64,000 nt of DNA from Chitinophaga niastensis (lineage in GTDB: Bacteria > Bacteroidota > Bacteroidia > Chitinophagales > Chitinophagaceae): positions 1 through 64,000 of the forward strand of contig NZ_PYAW01000004.1 of the NCBI RefSeq assembly GCF_003014755.1, given 5' to 3'. Below are positions 8,562-17,312 of the stretch, piece after piece. Positions within the stretch are counted from its first letter, which is position 1. Each line of letters opens with the position of its first letter. The notes under the pieces were generated by a model, which was not told where the DNA came from, ran no database searches, and was given only the letters and a program-made list of their open reading frames with translations. Both the position numbers and the translations under genes were made by a program.

Positions 8562-9737
8562 ATGATGCAAACTTCCACCTGGTTAGAAATAAACGAAGCA
8601 AGAAATGCTGCATTGGGGGTATTGCTACATAATGCGAATGGTCCTTTTCATGGCCTGCCACGCACAGCCGGTTGGGGCTACCCGGAGCCATATACAAGAG
8701 ATCTGCTCCTGTCCATTTTGGGCATCGGCGTAACCGGCAATGAGGTGCTGCTTAAAAGCATTAAGCGGGTGCTGGAAACATTGGCCGCCAACCAAACAAC
8801 ACACGGACATATTACTTCGCTGGTACATGATAAAGACGACCGGGGGGCAAGCGATAGCACCCCATTGTTTTTGCTGGCAGCAGGTATTTTCAGAAAGCTC
8901 ACCAATAATCCTGATTTCCTGAAAGAGGCGGTGGACAAATCACTGAAATGGATGGAGTATCAAAGTCCTTCAGACCGGCACCTCGTAGCACAACAACCTA
9001 CCAGCGACTGGCGCGATGAGCAGTGGGTATTAGGTTACGGGCTGTTTGTAAATACTTTGGTATATAGTTATCTGCGCATCCTCGGGCATCATGAGCGGGC
9101 AGATAAGGTGCGGCAGGAGATGGGCCGCTTTACGATCACCGGTGGAGTACAGCATCGTCATGTACACGAAGGACTGGTAGTGAAATACAAACCTTATTAT
9201 GCCATGTGGTCCTATAAAGTATTGAGCAGTGAGCGGTTTGATTTGCTGGGTAACAGTCTCGCTATTCTTTCCGGCATCGCTTCACCTACACGGGCATCGG
9301 AAATGGTGTCGTGGATTGAAGAGGAGTGCGCCGACTTAATAAAAAACGGAGAGCTGGCCGTAAACCTGCCGCCTAATTTTTTTCCGTATGTGCAACCTAA
9401 GGATAACGACTGGCACGAGCGTTATGCGATCTATAACAAGCCCGGAGAATACCACAATGGCGGTATCTGGCCTTTTATCTGTGGCTTTTATGTGGCTGCG
9501 CTGGTAGCCGCAAAGAAGTATAAACTGGCAGAAGAAAAACTCATTGAGCTTACCCGTGTGATCAAAATTTCCAACAGCGGTACATTAGATTTTGGATTCA
9601 ATGAATGGCTGAAAGCCCAGGATGGCCTGCCCAAAGGACAGGAATGGCAAACCTGGAGTGCCGCGCTTTACCTTTATGCTGCAAAATGTGTGGAAGAAAG
9701 AAAGACACCCTTTTTTGAGGAAATGAGAAATGCATAG
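8562..9737 (+). CDS. Six-hairpin glycosidase (GH100/glucosidase-like)
   Basis: 391 residues, all-helical, no signal peptide. The features fit an (alpha/alpha)6 glycosidase of the alkaline/neutral invertase (GH100) or amylo-glucosidase type: YPEPYTRDLLLS near the N-terminus with a candidate catalytic acid, DSTPLFLLAAG, DWRDEQWVLGYGLFVNTLVY, and EYHNGGIWPFICGFYVAALV near residue 300. It is likely cytoplasmic and may act on a short glucoside or sucrose-like compound. It is the third gene of the PIG-L/GT4 operon, which suggests a small cytoplasmic glycoside that is made and then trimmed. Exact family and substrate are inference. Confidence 0.75.
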   Translation: MMQTSTWLEINEARNAALGVLLHNANGPFHGLPRTAGWGYPEPYTRDLLLSILGIGVTGNEVLLKSIKRVLETLAANQTTHGHITSLVHDKDDRGASDSTPLFLLAAGIFRKLTNNPDFLKEAVDKSLKWMEYQSPSDRHLVAQQPTSDWRDEQWVLGYGLFVNTLVYSYLRILGHHERADKVRQEMGRFTITGGVQHRHVHEGLVVKYKPYYAMWSYKVLSSERFDLLGNSLAILSGIASPTRASEMVSWIEEECADLIKNGELAVNLPPNFFPYVQPKDNDWHERYAIYNKPGEYHNGGIWPFICGFYVAALVAAKKYKLAEEKLIELTRVIKISNSGTLDFGFNEWLKAQDGLPKGQEWQTWSAALYLYAAKCVEERKTPFFEEMRNA

Positions 9738-9782
9738 TATTCATCAGTCGCTTTTTTGTGCTGTAAAGATCAAAAATTCGTT

Positions 9783-9790
9783 TACTTTTG
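9783..9790 (+). promoter_or_regulatory. Bacteroidota -7 box (TACTTTTG)
   Basis: TACTTTTG matches TAnnTTTG exactly and lies 39 bases before the lipoprotein ATG. A TTTG at 9755-9758 could serve as the -33 element, though the spacing is a little long. Confidence 0.4.
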
Positions 9791-9829
9791 GCCCCGCGTT
9801 ACCTAATGAACTGAATAAATCCCCATACA

Positions 9830-10483
9830 ATGAAGTCCTGTACTATTACATTATTATCTGTTGCTTTAGCTACCACATTGTTTTCCTGTAGTATGGAAAT
9901 GGCTGTTGCACCACAACAACCGGTCAATCAAGGCCCCGGCCAACCCACTGGTCCCACAACAGGGAGCGTGGAGGGCAACTGGAATTTTGTAGGTATGAAG
10001 GTATACACCAAAAGTATTATTACAACCAGTGGTGCCGGTGGTCCGGATAAAACGATCACGATCAGTGATTATGAAACCATTAATAACGCAGGAACAATTA
10101 CCTTCAATAACGGCAAAGCCATTACAGAAGGTCTGACCTATGAAGTAAATACCATCCTTAAAGCAGAAGCCTTTATGGGCGGCATCTCAACGGGCCCTAT
10201 GCAGATGCCATTTGCATTTACGCTTCCACCTATGGGGAGCTCCGCAACTTACAAGTTGATTGGCAGCGACTCCCTTTATTTTGATCAGGGATTTGTGGGC
10301 GTTCCGGGCAGCAATGGTATCCCCGCAGCTACCACCGCCAGCGGCAGCCATATCTCATGGTCCGGCGATACACTGCTGTTGAGTGGAACTGAAAGCCTTA
10401 CACACACCGAAGATGTAAGCGGTGTTACCATGACTATAAACGATACCGGTAGTCAAACCGTAAAGCTGCTGAAGAAAAAATAA
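9830..10483 (+). CDS. Hypothetical lipoprotein
   Basis: 217 residues. The N-terminal signal ends in a lipobox (TTLFSCS, Cys20), so it is a lipidated envelope protein. A proline/glycine-rich linker with GPGQPTGPTTG follows. The rest is beta-rich: WNFVGMKVYTKSI, then repeated strands ending TMTINDTGSQTVKLLKKK, similar in plan to lipocalin-like or DUF-type lipoproteins that open with 'GxWNFxG'. Function unknown. Monocistronic, with its own promoter and terminator. Confidence 0.75.
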   Translation: MKSCTITLLSVALATTLFSCSMEMAVAPQQPVNQGPGQPTGPTTGSVEGNWNFVGMKVYTKSIITTSGAGGPDKTITISDYETINNAGTITFNNGKAITEGLTYEVNTILKAEAFMGGISTGPMQMPFAFTLPPMGSSATYKLIGSDSLYFDQGFVGVPGSNGIPAATTASGSHISWSGDTLLLSGTESLTHTEDVSGVTMTINDTGSQTVKLLKKK

Positions 10484-10507
10484 GCTGTAATTATCTTGTT
10501 AAGATAT

Positions 10508-10544
10508 AAAGAACGGGTGGGCTAATTTAGCTTACCCGTTCTTT
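10508..10544. terminator. Hairpin terminator
   Basis: aaagaacgggt (10508-10518) pairs with acccgttcttt (10534-10544). Confidence 0.8.
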
Positions 10545-10593
10545 GTTTGTAATACATCCGGTATATTTAGGACCTAAACACCCAGCCTTAGAG

Positions 10594-11145
10594 ATGACTG
10601 AATTATTAGCAACATTCCCCGTATTGCATACACAACGACTGGACCTCATTGAAATAAATGAGCACCATCAGCCGGATTTATTTAACCTGTTTACCGATCA
10701 GCGGGTAACGGCGTTTTACCATGTAATACCGTTAAAGGAAGTGGCTGATGTACAAAAAGTAGTGGCTTTCCTCCGGCAGCGCTTCAACGATAAGCTGGGT
10801 GTACGATGGGGAATTGCCCTCAAAGGGCAGCAGGAAATTATTGGGACAATAGGGTTCAATAGTTTCACACATGGGCACAAAGGTGTAATGGTATTTGCAT
10901 TGATGCCGGAATACTGGCGTAAAGGCTACATAACGGAAGCCATGCAGGAAGTAATACAATATGGCTTATCAGCACTCGCATTAAAAAGGATAGAGGCAGA
11001 AGTATTGCCGGGCAATATTGCCTCAGAAAAAGTGTTGGAGAAGAGTGGTTTCAAACAGGAAGGGCTGCTGAGGGAATGGATGGTATGGAATGGGGAAAGT
11101 TATGATATCAATATGTACGCTTTATTAAAAAGGGATCTTCCGTAA
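10594..11145 (+). CDS. GNAT acetyltransferase (RimJ/RimL-like)
   Basis: 183 residues from the ATG at 10594. An in-frame TTG at 10543 would put the start inside the preceding terminator and is rejected. The order of motifs fits the RimJ/RimL subgroup: TQRLDLIEI at the N-terminus, GTIGFNSF in strand 4, EYWRKGYITEAMQEVIQYG (acetyl-CoA-binding loop), then EVLPGNIASEKVLEKSGFKQEG. It should N-acetylate a protein alpha-amine or a small amine. No neighbour hints at the substrate. Confidence 0.9.
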   Translation: MTELLATFPVLHTQRLDLIEINEHHQPDLFNLFTDQRVTAFYHVIPLKEVADVQKVVAFLRQRFNDKLGVRWGIALKGQQEIIGTIGFNSFTHGHKGVMVFALMPEYWRKGYITEAMQEVIQYGLSALALKRIEAEVLPGNIASEKVLEKSGFKQEGLLREWMVWNGESYDINMYALLKRDLP

Positions 11146-11177
11146 TAGTAAGTGTCATTATACAAATACGCGTTAAT

Positions 11178-11220
11178 CATCTGCCTATAAAAAACAGTTT
11201 TATGGGCAGATGATTTTTTT
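11178..11220 (+). terminator. Hairpin terminator with T-run
   Basis: catctgcctataaaa (11178-11192) pairs with ttttatgggcagatg (about 11198-11212) with one wobble, followed by a run of seven T. Confidence 0.85.
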
Positions 11221-11365
11221 ATGTCAGATATCTTCCGATACTTCTTTTATGTCAATACAATCACGCCCGGCTGGAAAAGCAGTTGTCATCCGGGGTAAGC
11301 CTATATGAGGGAGTTACAGGGTGGTTAATTGGTAGGATATAGTAGCAGGTCGTTCGAAAGCGGTT

Positions 11366-11707
11366 TTATTTGATAGCTGCATTCTGTGTTTTGGCTGCTG
11401 TCTTTGCTGTAGCTTTTTTAGTCGCTGCTTTTTTCGGTGCTGCTTTTTTGGCAACGGCTTTTTTAGCAATCGCTTTTTTGGCGGCGCTTTTTTTCGGTGC
11501 GGCGTTTTTAGCTTTTGCGGGAGCGGCAGTCGTTTTATCTGTCAGCCCGGCTATCATTGCTTTGCTGGCCTTTTTAATGTTGCGGAAAAATTTCTTTTCA
11601 CCCAGGCTTTCTTTTAAATCTCCCAGTGCTGACGCTAAGGCTGCAGCCACTTTCAAACCAGCTTCTTTTTTAAAATGTTTGCCGGTCGTTTTCTTGGTCT
11701 CGGTCAT
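11366..11707 (-). CDS. Histone H1-like Lys/Ala-rich DNA-binding protein
   Basis: 113 residues. The N-terminal 55 residues form a mixed helical region (FKKEAGLKVAAALASALGDL, then KKFFRNIKKASKAMIAGL). The C-terminal half is a run of AKKA/PKKA repeats with no acidic residues, as in eukaryotic H1 tails and bacterial Hc1/AlgP-like proteins. It probably binds and compacts DNA without sequence specificity. The complementary strand gives a hydrophobic shadow ORF that should not be annotated. A single gene with its own promoter region upstream of 11707. Confidence 0.85.
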   Translation of the reverse strand: MTETKKTTGKHFKKEAGLKVAAALASALGDLKESLGEKKFFRNIKKASKAMIAGLTDKTTAAPAKAKNAAPKKSAAKKAIAKKAVAKKAAPKKAATKKATAKTAAKTQNAAIK

Positions 11708-11885
11708 GGATAATAATTTATTTAAACATCAATAATAGCAAATTTAACAATTATATAATATTGACAATGTTAAGTTTTATATTCCCCTGATTCCCATCTG
11801 GGTGTGCTGAGAGATTATTATATATATTTCCTGCATCACTATCCGCCATATTTCCTTATCTTGAGAAGAGAAGTTGTTATAGTAT

Positions 11886-11899
11886 TAACCGTTCGGTTA
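11886..11899. promoter_or_regulatory. TetR-type palindromic operator at the polyketide operon start
   Basis: TAACCGTTCGGTTA is a perfect palindrome (6-base arms, TT spacer) whose last base is the A of the operon's first ATG. The ACCGnnCGGT core is typical of TetR-family operators. No TetR gene lies in the window. Confidence 0.5.
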
Positions 11900-13038
11900 T
11901 GGGATCAACAGATGTAATCATTATCGGAGGTGGACTTTCAGGCCTGACCAGTGCCATTCACTTATCCAGGGCCGGCCTGCATGTGACCGTAATAGAAAAG
12001 AATAAATATCCTGCACATAAGGTTTGCGGAGAATATATCTCCAATGAAGTATTACCATATCTGCAATCAATCGGAGCAGACCCGGCTGTACTCCATCCCT
12101 CCCGGATTAACCGGCTTATCATTTCAGATCATTTTGGAAAAGTATTGGAAACACCACTCCCGCTTGGCGGTTTTGGCGTAAGCAGATATACCCTGGATCA
12201 ATTCATGATGCAGCATGCGCTGACATGCGGTTGCGAAATCATTGAAGATACCGTTACGAATGTGGTATTTGAAAATGACCGGTTTTTTATTGATACCAGT
12301 GGCCATGGCGTATTTTCTGCACCTGTGGTATTAGGTGCCTATGGCAAACGTGCCGCACTGGATCAGAAATTATCGCGGGATTTTTTTAATGAGAAATCCC
12401 CCTGGCTGGCGGTGAAAGCACATTACCGCGGACATTTCCCGGATGACATGGTAGGACTGCATAACTTTGATGGTGGCTATTGCGGCGTATCTAAAGTGGA
12501 AGATGATATCCTCAATATCTGCTACCTGGTTAGCTACGACAGTTTTAAAAATTGTAAAAATATTGATACACACCGGGAACAGGTGTTGTATCGTAATCTG
12601 CACCTGAAAGAGATCTTTGAAAGCAGTGAGCTGTTATTTGATAAACCTTTAACGATTAGCCAGGTATCTTTTTCGGAAAAAGATAAAGTGGTGAATCATA
12701 TTTTAATGATAGGAGATACTGCCGGTCTTATTCATCCGCTTTGCGGCAACGGCATGGCCATGGCTATACAGAGCGCGCAGATAGCTGCTGAAAACGTATT
12801 GCAGTATTTTGCCAATGGCCAGCAGGACAGGCCGGCACTGGAGCATCATTATACCAAAGCGTGGAATAAAATGTTCAGTGGACGTATGCGTACCGGCCGC
12901 ATTTTATCAATGCTGTTCCGCAATGAAAAACTCTCCGCGACCATGATGAAAGGACTCATTATATTCCCGGGTCTGTTACCCGGCATCATCAGGCGTACCC
13001 ATGGTAAACCATTAAAAGCAGCAGTGGAATGCGTGTAA
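11899..13038 (+). CDS. FAD-dependent oxidoreductase, geranylgeranyl reductase-like
   Basis: 379 residues. The N-terminal Rossmann motif DVIIIGGGLSGLTSAIHL and the acidic end of strand 2 (VIEK) bind FAD. KVCGEYIS is the conserved Cys-Gly segment of the geranylgeranyl reductase group, and ILMIGDTAGLIHPLCGNGMAMA is the second FAD motif. Members hydroxylate, oxidise or reduce lipid-linked rings and chains. As first gene of the type III PKS operon it most likely hydroxylates or oxidises the polyketide ring, comparable to the flavoprotein SrsC acting on alkylresorcinols in Streptomyces griseus. The role is inferred from context. Confidence 0.85.
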   Translation: MGSTDVIIIGGGLSGLTSAIHLSRAGLHVTVIEKNKYPAHKVCGEYISNEVLPYLQSIGADPAVLHPSRINRLIISDHFGKVLETPLPLGGFGVSRYTLDQFMMQHALTCGCEIIEDTVTNVVFENDRFFIDTSGHGVFSAPVVLGAYGKRAALDQKLSRDFFNEKSPWLAVKAHYRGHFPDDMVGLHNFDGGYCGVSKVEDDILNICYLVSYDSFKNCKNIDTHREQVLYRNLHLKEIFESSELLFDKPLTISQVSFSEKDKVVNHILMIGDTAGLIHPLCGNGMAMAIQSAQIAAENVLQYFANGQQDRPALEHHYTKAWNKMFSGRMRTGRILSMLFRNEKLSATMMKGLIIFPGLLPGIIRRTHGKPLKAAVECV

Positions 13039-13742
13039 ACACCCGGCATCGTAGCCTTGCTCCTGAAATGATGGACGACTTCTGCATGGAGGGCGAACTG
13101 CTGATAGAAACATTGAATAAAATTGCGCAAATCAACCGTACCCTGGGTGGTAATAGTATTACTGTGAAAGGCGTGGCAGCACTCATTAAAAATATACCTG
13201 CCGATAAGGAAATTACAATAGCGGATATAGGCTGCGGCAACGGAGATATGCTGCGACAGCTGGCAGACTTCGGGAAAAAGAATAACCGGCAACTGCAACT
13301 GATTGGAGTGGATGCAAATAGTGCTACGGTAACGCATGCACGTGAATTGTCAGAACAATATCCGTCTATCCGTTATCATTGCCAGGATATTATGCAGCCA
13401 CCTTTTCAGGCAAGTAATTATGATATTATTTTATGTACACTTACGCTGCATCATTTTAAACAGGAGGAGATCCGTAAGCTGATGGCCATGTTCCGGAAAC
13501 AGGCAAAAATCGGTATTGTGATTAATGATCTTCACCGGAGTGTATTGGCTTACCGCCTGTTTCAACTGATCTGTTTTGTATTCAGGTTGAATAAGATGGT
13601 AAAACAAGATGGACAGGTATCTATTCTCCGCGGATTTAAGAAAAAAGAATTACATCATTTGTCGAAAGAGCTAAATATTGGCCGGTACTCCCTTCAATGG
13701 AAATGGGCTTTCCGGTATCAATGGATAATTAATAATTTATGA
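13029..13742 (+). CDS. Class I SAM methyltransferase
   Basis: 237 residues. Motif I is ITIADIGCGNGDMLRQL (about residues 60-76), followed by LIGVDANSATVTHARE (motif II acid) and DIILCTLTLHHF (motif III/post-I). The fold is a standard Rossmann methyltransferase with a helical C-terminal extension (RLFQLICFVFRLNKMV) that could face a lipid. It overlaps the flavoprotein gene by 10 bases and the PKS gene by 4. It probably O- or C-methylates the type III PKS product. Confidence 0.9.
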   Translation: MRVNTRHRSLAPEMMDDFCMEGELLIETLNKIAQINRTLGGNSITVKGVAALIKNIPADKEITIADIGCGNGDMLRQLADFGKKNNRQLQLIGVDANSATVTHARELSEQYPSIRYHCQDIMQPPFQASNYDIILCTLTLHHFKQEEIRKLMAMFRKQAKIGIVINDLHRSVLAYRLFQLICFVFRLNKMVKQDGQVSILRGFKKKELHHLSKELNIGRYSLQWKWAFRYQWIINNL

Positions 13743-14791
13743 GCGTTAGAATACAGACTGTTGCTAAAGCATTACCTCCCTACACCAGATCAACTGCAGA
13801 AATATTACCTTTTTTAGATGTCTGGCTAACGGGCCAGGACGATCGTTTTGTCAGAAAAGTAAAGAAGATTTTTGAAAACGCCGGTGTTGACAATCGTTAT
13901 TCTATTATGGGTCCGGAAGAGGTGTTTACCAAAACATCTTTTGAAGAGAAGAATAATATTTACATGCGCGAATCCATTGTGTTAGGGCGTACTTGTCTAC
14001 AAAGCGCACTGGATAAAGCAAATTTAAAAGGCAGCGACCTGGATTATATCATCACGGTTAGTTGCACCGGTATTATGATTCCTTCGCTGGATGCTTATCT
14101 GATTAATGAATTACAATTACGGCAGGATATTGTGCGGCTCCCGGTTACTGAAATGGGCTGTGCTGCAGGCGTATCGGGTATCATCTATGCAAAAAAAATG
14201 CTGGAAGCTAATCCCGGTAAACGCGCGGCAGTTATTGCGGTAGAATCACCTACGGCTACGTTTCAGTTAGATGATTTTTCCATGGCCAATGTGGTGAGCG
14301 CCGCCATTTTTGGTGATGGCGCTGCCTGCGTAATTTTATCATCTCATGAGCAGGACGAGGGCCCGGAAATTATAGCCGAAGAAATGTATCACTTCTACGA
14401 TGCCGATTACCTGATGGGATTTCATCTCTCTAATACCGGCCTGAAAATGGTGTTGGATATTGATGTTCCCGCAAAAATAGAATCACATTTCGGCGATATC
14501 GTGCACCCTTTCTTAGCCAGAAATAATATGACCATACAGGAAGTGGATCATCTTATCTTCCATCCGGGAGGTAAAAAAATTATTCAGCTGGTAGAAGAGC
14601 TGTTTAGCGCCATGGGAAAGAAACTGGACGATACCAAAGAAATATTGCGTTTATATGGCAACATGTCCAGCGCAACGGTGTTATATGTGTTAGAACGATT
14701 TATGGAACAGCAATTACCCAAAGGTGATAAAGGGTTGATGTTGAGTTTTGGTCCCGGGTTTTCTGCACAGCGAATTTTATTACAATGGTAA
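13739..14791 (+). CDS. Type III polyketide synthase (chalcone/stilbene synthase family)
   Basis: 350 residues, the family length. The catalytic triad is visible: Cys141 in VTEMGCAAGVSG, His275 in LIFHPGGKK and Asn308 in YGNMSSATV. VSCTGIMIPSLD and the C-terminal SFGPGFSAQ loop are also diagnostic. It loads a fatty acyl starter and extends it with malonyl-CoA, then cyclises to an alkylresorcinol, alkylpyrone or acylphloroglucinol. The genes for KAS, dehydratase, enoyl reductase and ACP immediately downstream suggest that the starter is a dedicated acyl-ACP. The start codon overlaps the methyltransferase stop (ATGA). Confidence 0.95.
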   Translation: MSVRIQTVAKALPPYTRSTAEILPFLDVWLTGQDDRFVRKVKKIFENAGVDNRYSIMGPEEVFTKTSFEEKNNIYMRESIVLGRTCLQSALDKANLKGSDLDYIITVSCTGIMIPSLDAYLINELQLRQDIVRLPVTEMGCAAGVSGIIYAKKMLEANPGKRAAVIAVESPTATFQLDDFSMANVVSAAIFGDGAACVILSSHEQDEGPEIIAEEMYHFYDADYLMGFHLSNTGLKMVLDIDVPAKIESHFGDIVHPFLARNNMTIQEVDHLIFHPGGKKIIQLVEELFSAMGKKLDDTKEILRLYGNMSSATVLYVLERFMEQQLPKGDKGLMLSFGPGFSAQRILLQW

Positions 14792-15582
14792 AAACTTTTG
14801 AAGCAAAAAATTACTGGGCACTAATACTGGGTGGCAGCACAGGTCTCGGGCTGGCAGCTGCGCATAAGCTGGCTGCACATGGCATGAACATCTGTATTGT
14901 ACATCGTAACACCCGGGTGGAAATGGATAATATCCAGCTTGCTTTTGGCACTATCAAAGCCCACGGTGTTCAATTTATTTCCTTTAACGCAGATGTGTTG
15001 AGCAAAGAAAAGCGTTCCGACGTTTTGTTACAGTTGAAAACATTGATGGGGGAGGAAGGCCGTATCCGCTGCCTGTTACACAGCATTGCCAAAGGTAATC
15101 TTAAAGCCATGACCACCGAAAACGGTCCTGCTTTGGAAACAGAAGACTTCCGCATCACCATCGATAATATGGCCATCAGTGTATACGATTGGGCTACAGA
15201 TATATTGCAGAGGCAACTGTTTGCTACAGATGCACGTATCCTTTCTTTTACAAGCGACGGTAGTTATAAAGCCTTGCGGCATTATGCCGCGGTGTCTGCC
15301 GCCAAAGCAGCATTGGAAGCAATTACGCGCAGCATGGCCCTGGAGTTCGCTCCTTATGGCGTTCGGGCCAATTGTATCCGGGCAGGCGTAACAGATACAG
15401 CATCTCTGCAAAAAATTCCCGGTAACAAAACATTGATGGAATACAGTAAAAACAACAACCCGTTTCAACGGCTCACTACACCATCCGATGTGGCGAATGT
15501 GGTATACCTGTTATGTAAAGACGAAGCAGCCTGGATCAACGGGGCTATCATTCCTGTTGATGGAGGAGCACATATTCACTAG
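14785..15582 (+). CDS. FabI/FabL-like enoyl-ACP reductase (SDR)
   Basis: 265 residues. The N-terminal nucleotide-binding loop is LILGGSTGLGLAAAHKL. The active site has Tyr167 and Lys174 separated by six residues (YAAVSAAK), the Y-x6-K arrangement of enoyl-ACP reductases rather than the Y-x3-K of ketoreductases. The segment after it (RANCIRAGVTDTASL) resembles Bacillus FabL. It should reduce the trans-2-enoyl-ACP in the dedicated starter pathway. It overlaps the PKS gene by 7 bases. No separate ketoreductase is present in the operon, so that step is probably borrowed from primary fatty acid synthesis. Confidence 0.85.
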   Translation: MVKTFEAKNYWALILGGSTGLGLAAAHKLAAHGMNICIVHRNTRVEMDNIQLAFGTIKAHGVQFISFNADVLSKEKRSDVLLQLKTLMGEEGRIRCLLHSIAKGNLKAMTTENGPALETEDFRITIDNMAISVYDWATDILQRQLFATDARILSFTSDGSYKALRHYAAVSAAKAALEAITRSMALEFAPYGVRANCIRAGVTDTASLQKIPGNKTLMEYSKNNNPFQRLTTPSDVANVVYLLCKDEAAWINGAIIPVDGGAHIH

Positions 15583-15585
15583 TTT

Positions 15586-16032
15586 ATGACAAAAGAAGAA
15601 ATCCTGCAACGCTTACCTTATACGCCCCCTTTTTTGTTTGTAGATGCATTGGAATATATTGATGAAGAAAAGGTGATAGGATCTTACACTTTTGATGCAC
15701 AAATGCCCTGTTATAAAGGACATTTTTCAGATTATCCGGTTACGCCCGGCGTATTGTTAACGGAAGTAATGGCGCAAACGGGACTGGTTTGTTTAGGTAT
15801 ATATCTGCTAAGGGATACACTTACGGCGCATACACCGCGGGTAGCCATGACGGCCACGTACATCGATTTTTATTTATCCGTGTTTCCCGGCGAGACAGTC
15901 ACCGTTCACGCAGAAAAAGTATATTTCAGGTTTGGAAAATTAAAGTGCAGCGTGGTTTTAAAAAATGCATCCGGTGAAGATATTTGCGGAGGCACCATTG
16001 AAGGTATGATCATTAATAAACCCAATGAGTAA
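15586..16032 (+). CDS. FabZ-like 3-hydroxyacyl-ACP dehydratase
   Basis: 148 residues, single hotdog fold. The FabZ signature is complete: His46 and Glu60 in GHFSDYPVTPGVLLTEVMAQ, with the P-x-x-P-G turn between them. It should dehydrate 3-hydroxyacyl-ACP to the enoyl-ACP that the preceding reductase uses. It starts 3 bases after the reductase stop and overlaps the KAS gene by 8. Confidence 0.9.
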   Translation: MTKEEILQRLPYTPPFLFVDALEYIDEEKVIGSYTFDAQMPCYKGHFSDYPVTPGVLLTEVMAQTGLVCLGIYLLRDTLTAHTPRVAMTATYIDFYLSVFPGETVTVHAEKVYFRFGKLKCSVVLKNASGEDICGGTIEGMIINKPNE

Positions 16033-17302
16033 CAGAGTAGTCATAACAGGATTAGGCGTTGTCGCCCCTAATGGCGTGGGGATACCGGCTTTCAGAGATG
16101 CCATTAAAAATGGCGTGTCGGGCATCCGGCATGATGAACAACTGGAAGCACTGAAATTCTCCTGTCAGATCATGGGCATACCTGAAGTCTCCGATGCATT
16201 AAAACTAACCTGTTTTGATGAGCTGGAATTAAAGCAGCTCAGTAGCACCGGCATCGTATACGGTGTTATCGCCGGTATGCAGGCATGGGCAGATGCAGGA
16301 CTGTCCGTTGCTCCGGAAGAAGCACCTGATTGGGACAGCGGCACTGTTTTTGGCACCGGCAGCTCCGGCGTCGATAAATTCCGCGAAGCGATTTATAAAG
16401 TAGATGAACTACAGGTACGCAGACTGGGTAGCACCGCGGTTACACAAACCATGGCCAGCGGCATCAGTGCCTTTTTAGGCGGCAAGCTGGGCCTGGGTAA
16501 CCAGGTTACTACTAATTCATCTGCCTGTACCACTGGTGCAGAAAGTGTATTGATGGCCTATGAACGTATTAAAAATGGTCACGCTAAACGCATGCTGGCC
16601 GGCAGTACCAGCGATAGTGGTCCGTATATCTGGGGTGGCTTTGATGCCATGAAGGTGTCTACCTTTAAGCACAACGACAATCCCGCAGCAGGTTCCAGGC
16701 CTATGAGTGCGAGCGCCAGCGGCATTGTGCCGGGAAGCGGGGCGGGTGCCTTACTACTGGAATCGCTGGAGAGTGCGTTGCAGCGTAAGGCCACCATCTA
16801 TGCAGAAGTGCTGGGTGGTAATATTAATTCCGGCGGTCAGCGTAACGGCGGCAGCATGACAGCCCCCAACAGTGCGGCAGTACAGCGTTGTATCAAAGAT
16901 GCTTTAGAACAGGCAGGGGTATCTGCGTCCGGCATCGATCATATTAACGGCCACTTAACCGCCACCGGCAAGGATGCGGAAGAAATACGGAACTGGAGTG
17001 CTGCCCTTAACAGGAGCGGCGCCGACTTCCCTTATATCAATGCGTTAAAGTCGCTGGTAGGCCATTGCCTGAGTGCTTCCGGCAGTATTGAATTAGTGGC
17101 TGCGGTATTACAGCTGCAGGAAGGCTTTTTATTTCCTAACATTAATTGTGAAGACCTGCACCCGGAAATCCTTGCCGTAATTGATAGCGAAAGAATTCCG
17201 CAGCAACTATTGTATAAAGACATAAATTTAGTTGCGAAAGCAAGCTTCGGTTTTGGTGATGTAAACGCTTGCATCATCCTGAAGAAATACCGTCACCAGT
17301 AA
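16025..17302 (+). CDS. Beta-ketoacyl-ACP synthase II-like (FabF family)
   Basis: 425 residues. The thiolase-fold triad is Cys168 (NSSACTTGA), His310 (INGHLTATG) and His347 (LVGHCLSASG). The spacings of 142 and 37 residues nearly match FabF of E. coli. The first His motif is a variant (GHLTATG rather than AHGTST), as seen in specialised KAS enzymes of aryl-polyene and other secondary pathways. It should condense malonyl-ACP with the growing acyl-ACP to provide a particular chain for the type III PKS. Confidence 0.9.
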   Translation: MSNRVVITGLGVVAPNGVGIPAFRDAIKNGVSGIRHDEQLEALKFSCQIMGIPEVSDALKLTCFDELELKQLSSTGIVYGVIAGMQAWADAGLSVAPEEAPDWDSGTVFGTGSSGVDKFREAIYKVDELQVRRLGSTAVTQTMASGISAFLGGKLGLGNQVTTNSSACTTGAESVLMAYERIKNGHAKRMLAGSTSDSGPYIWGGFDAMKVSTFKHNDNPAAGSRPMSASASGIVPGSGAGALLLESLESALQRKATIYAEVLGGNINSGGQRNGGSMTAPNSAAVQRCIKDALEQAGVSASGIDHINGHLTATGKDAEEIRNWSAALNRSGADFPYINALKSLVGHCLSASGSIELVAAVLQLQEGFLFPNINCEDLHPEILAVIDSERIPQQLLYKDINLVAKASFGFGDVNACIILKKYRHQ

Positions 17303-17312
17303 ATGATCTAAC

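Noticed and set aside
11370-11735. 121-residue hydrophobic ORF on the plus strand
   Set aside because: It is the antisense of the Lys/Ala-rich histone-like gene; Ala/Lys codons read backwards give Phe/Ala/Leu.
11800-11870. TPP riboswitch-like CTGAGAG before the flavoprotein gene
   Set aside because: The required ACCTGA and following conserved segment are absent, and the neighbours have no thiamine link.
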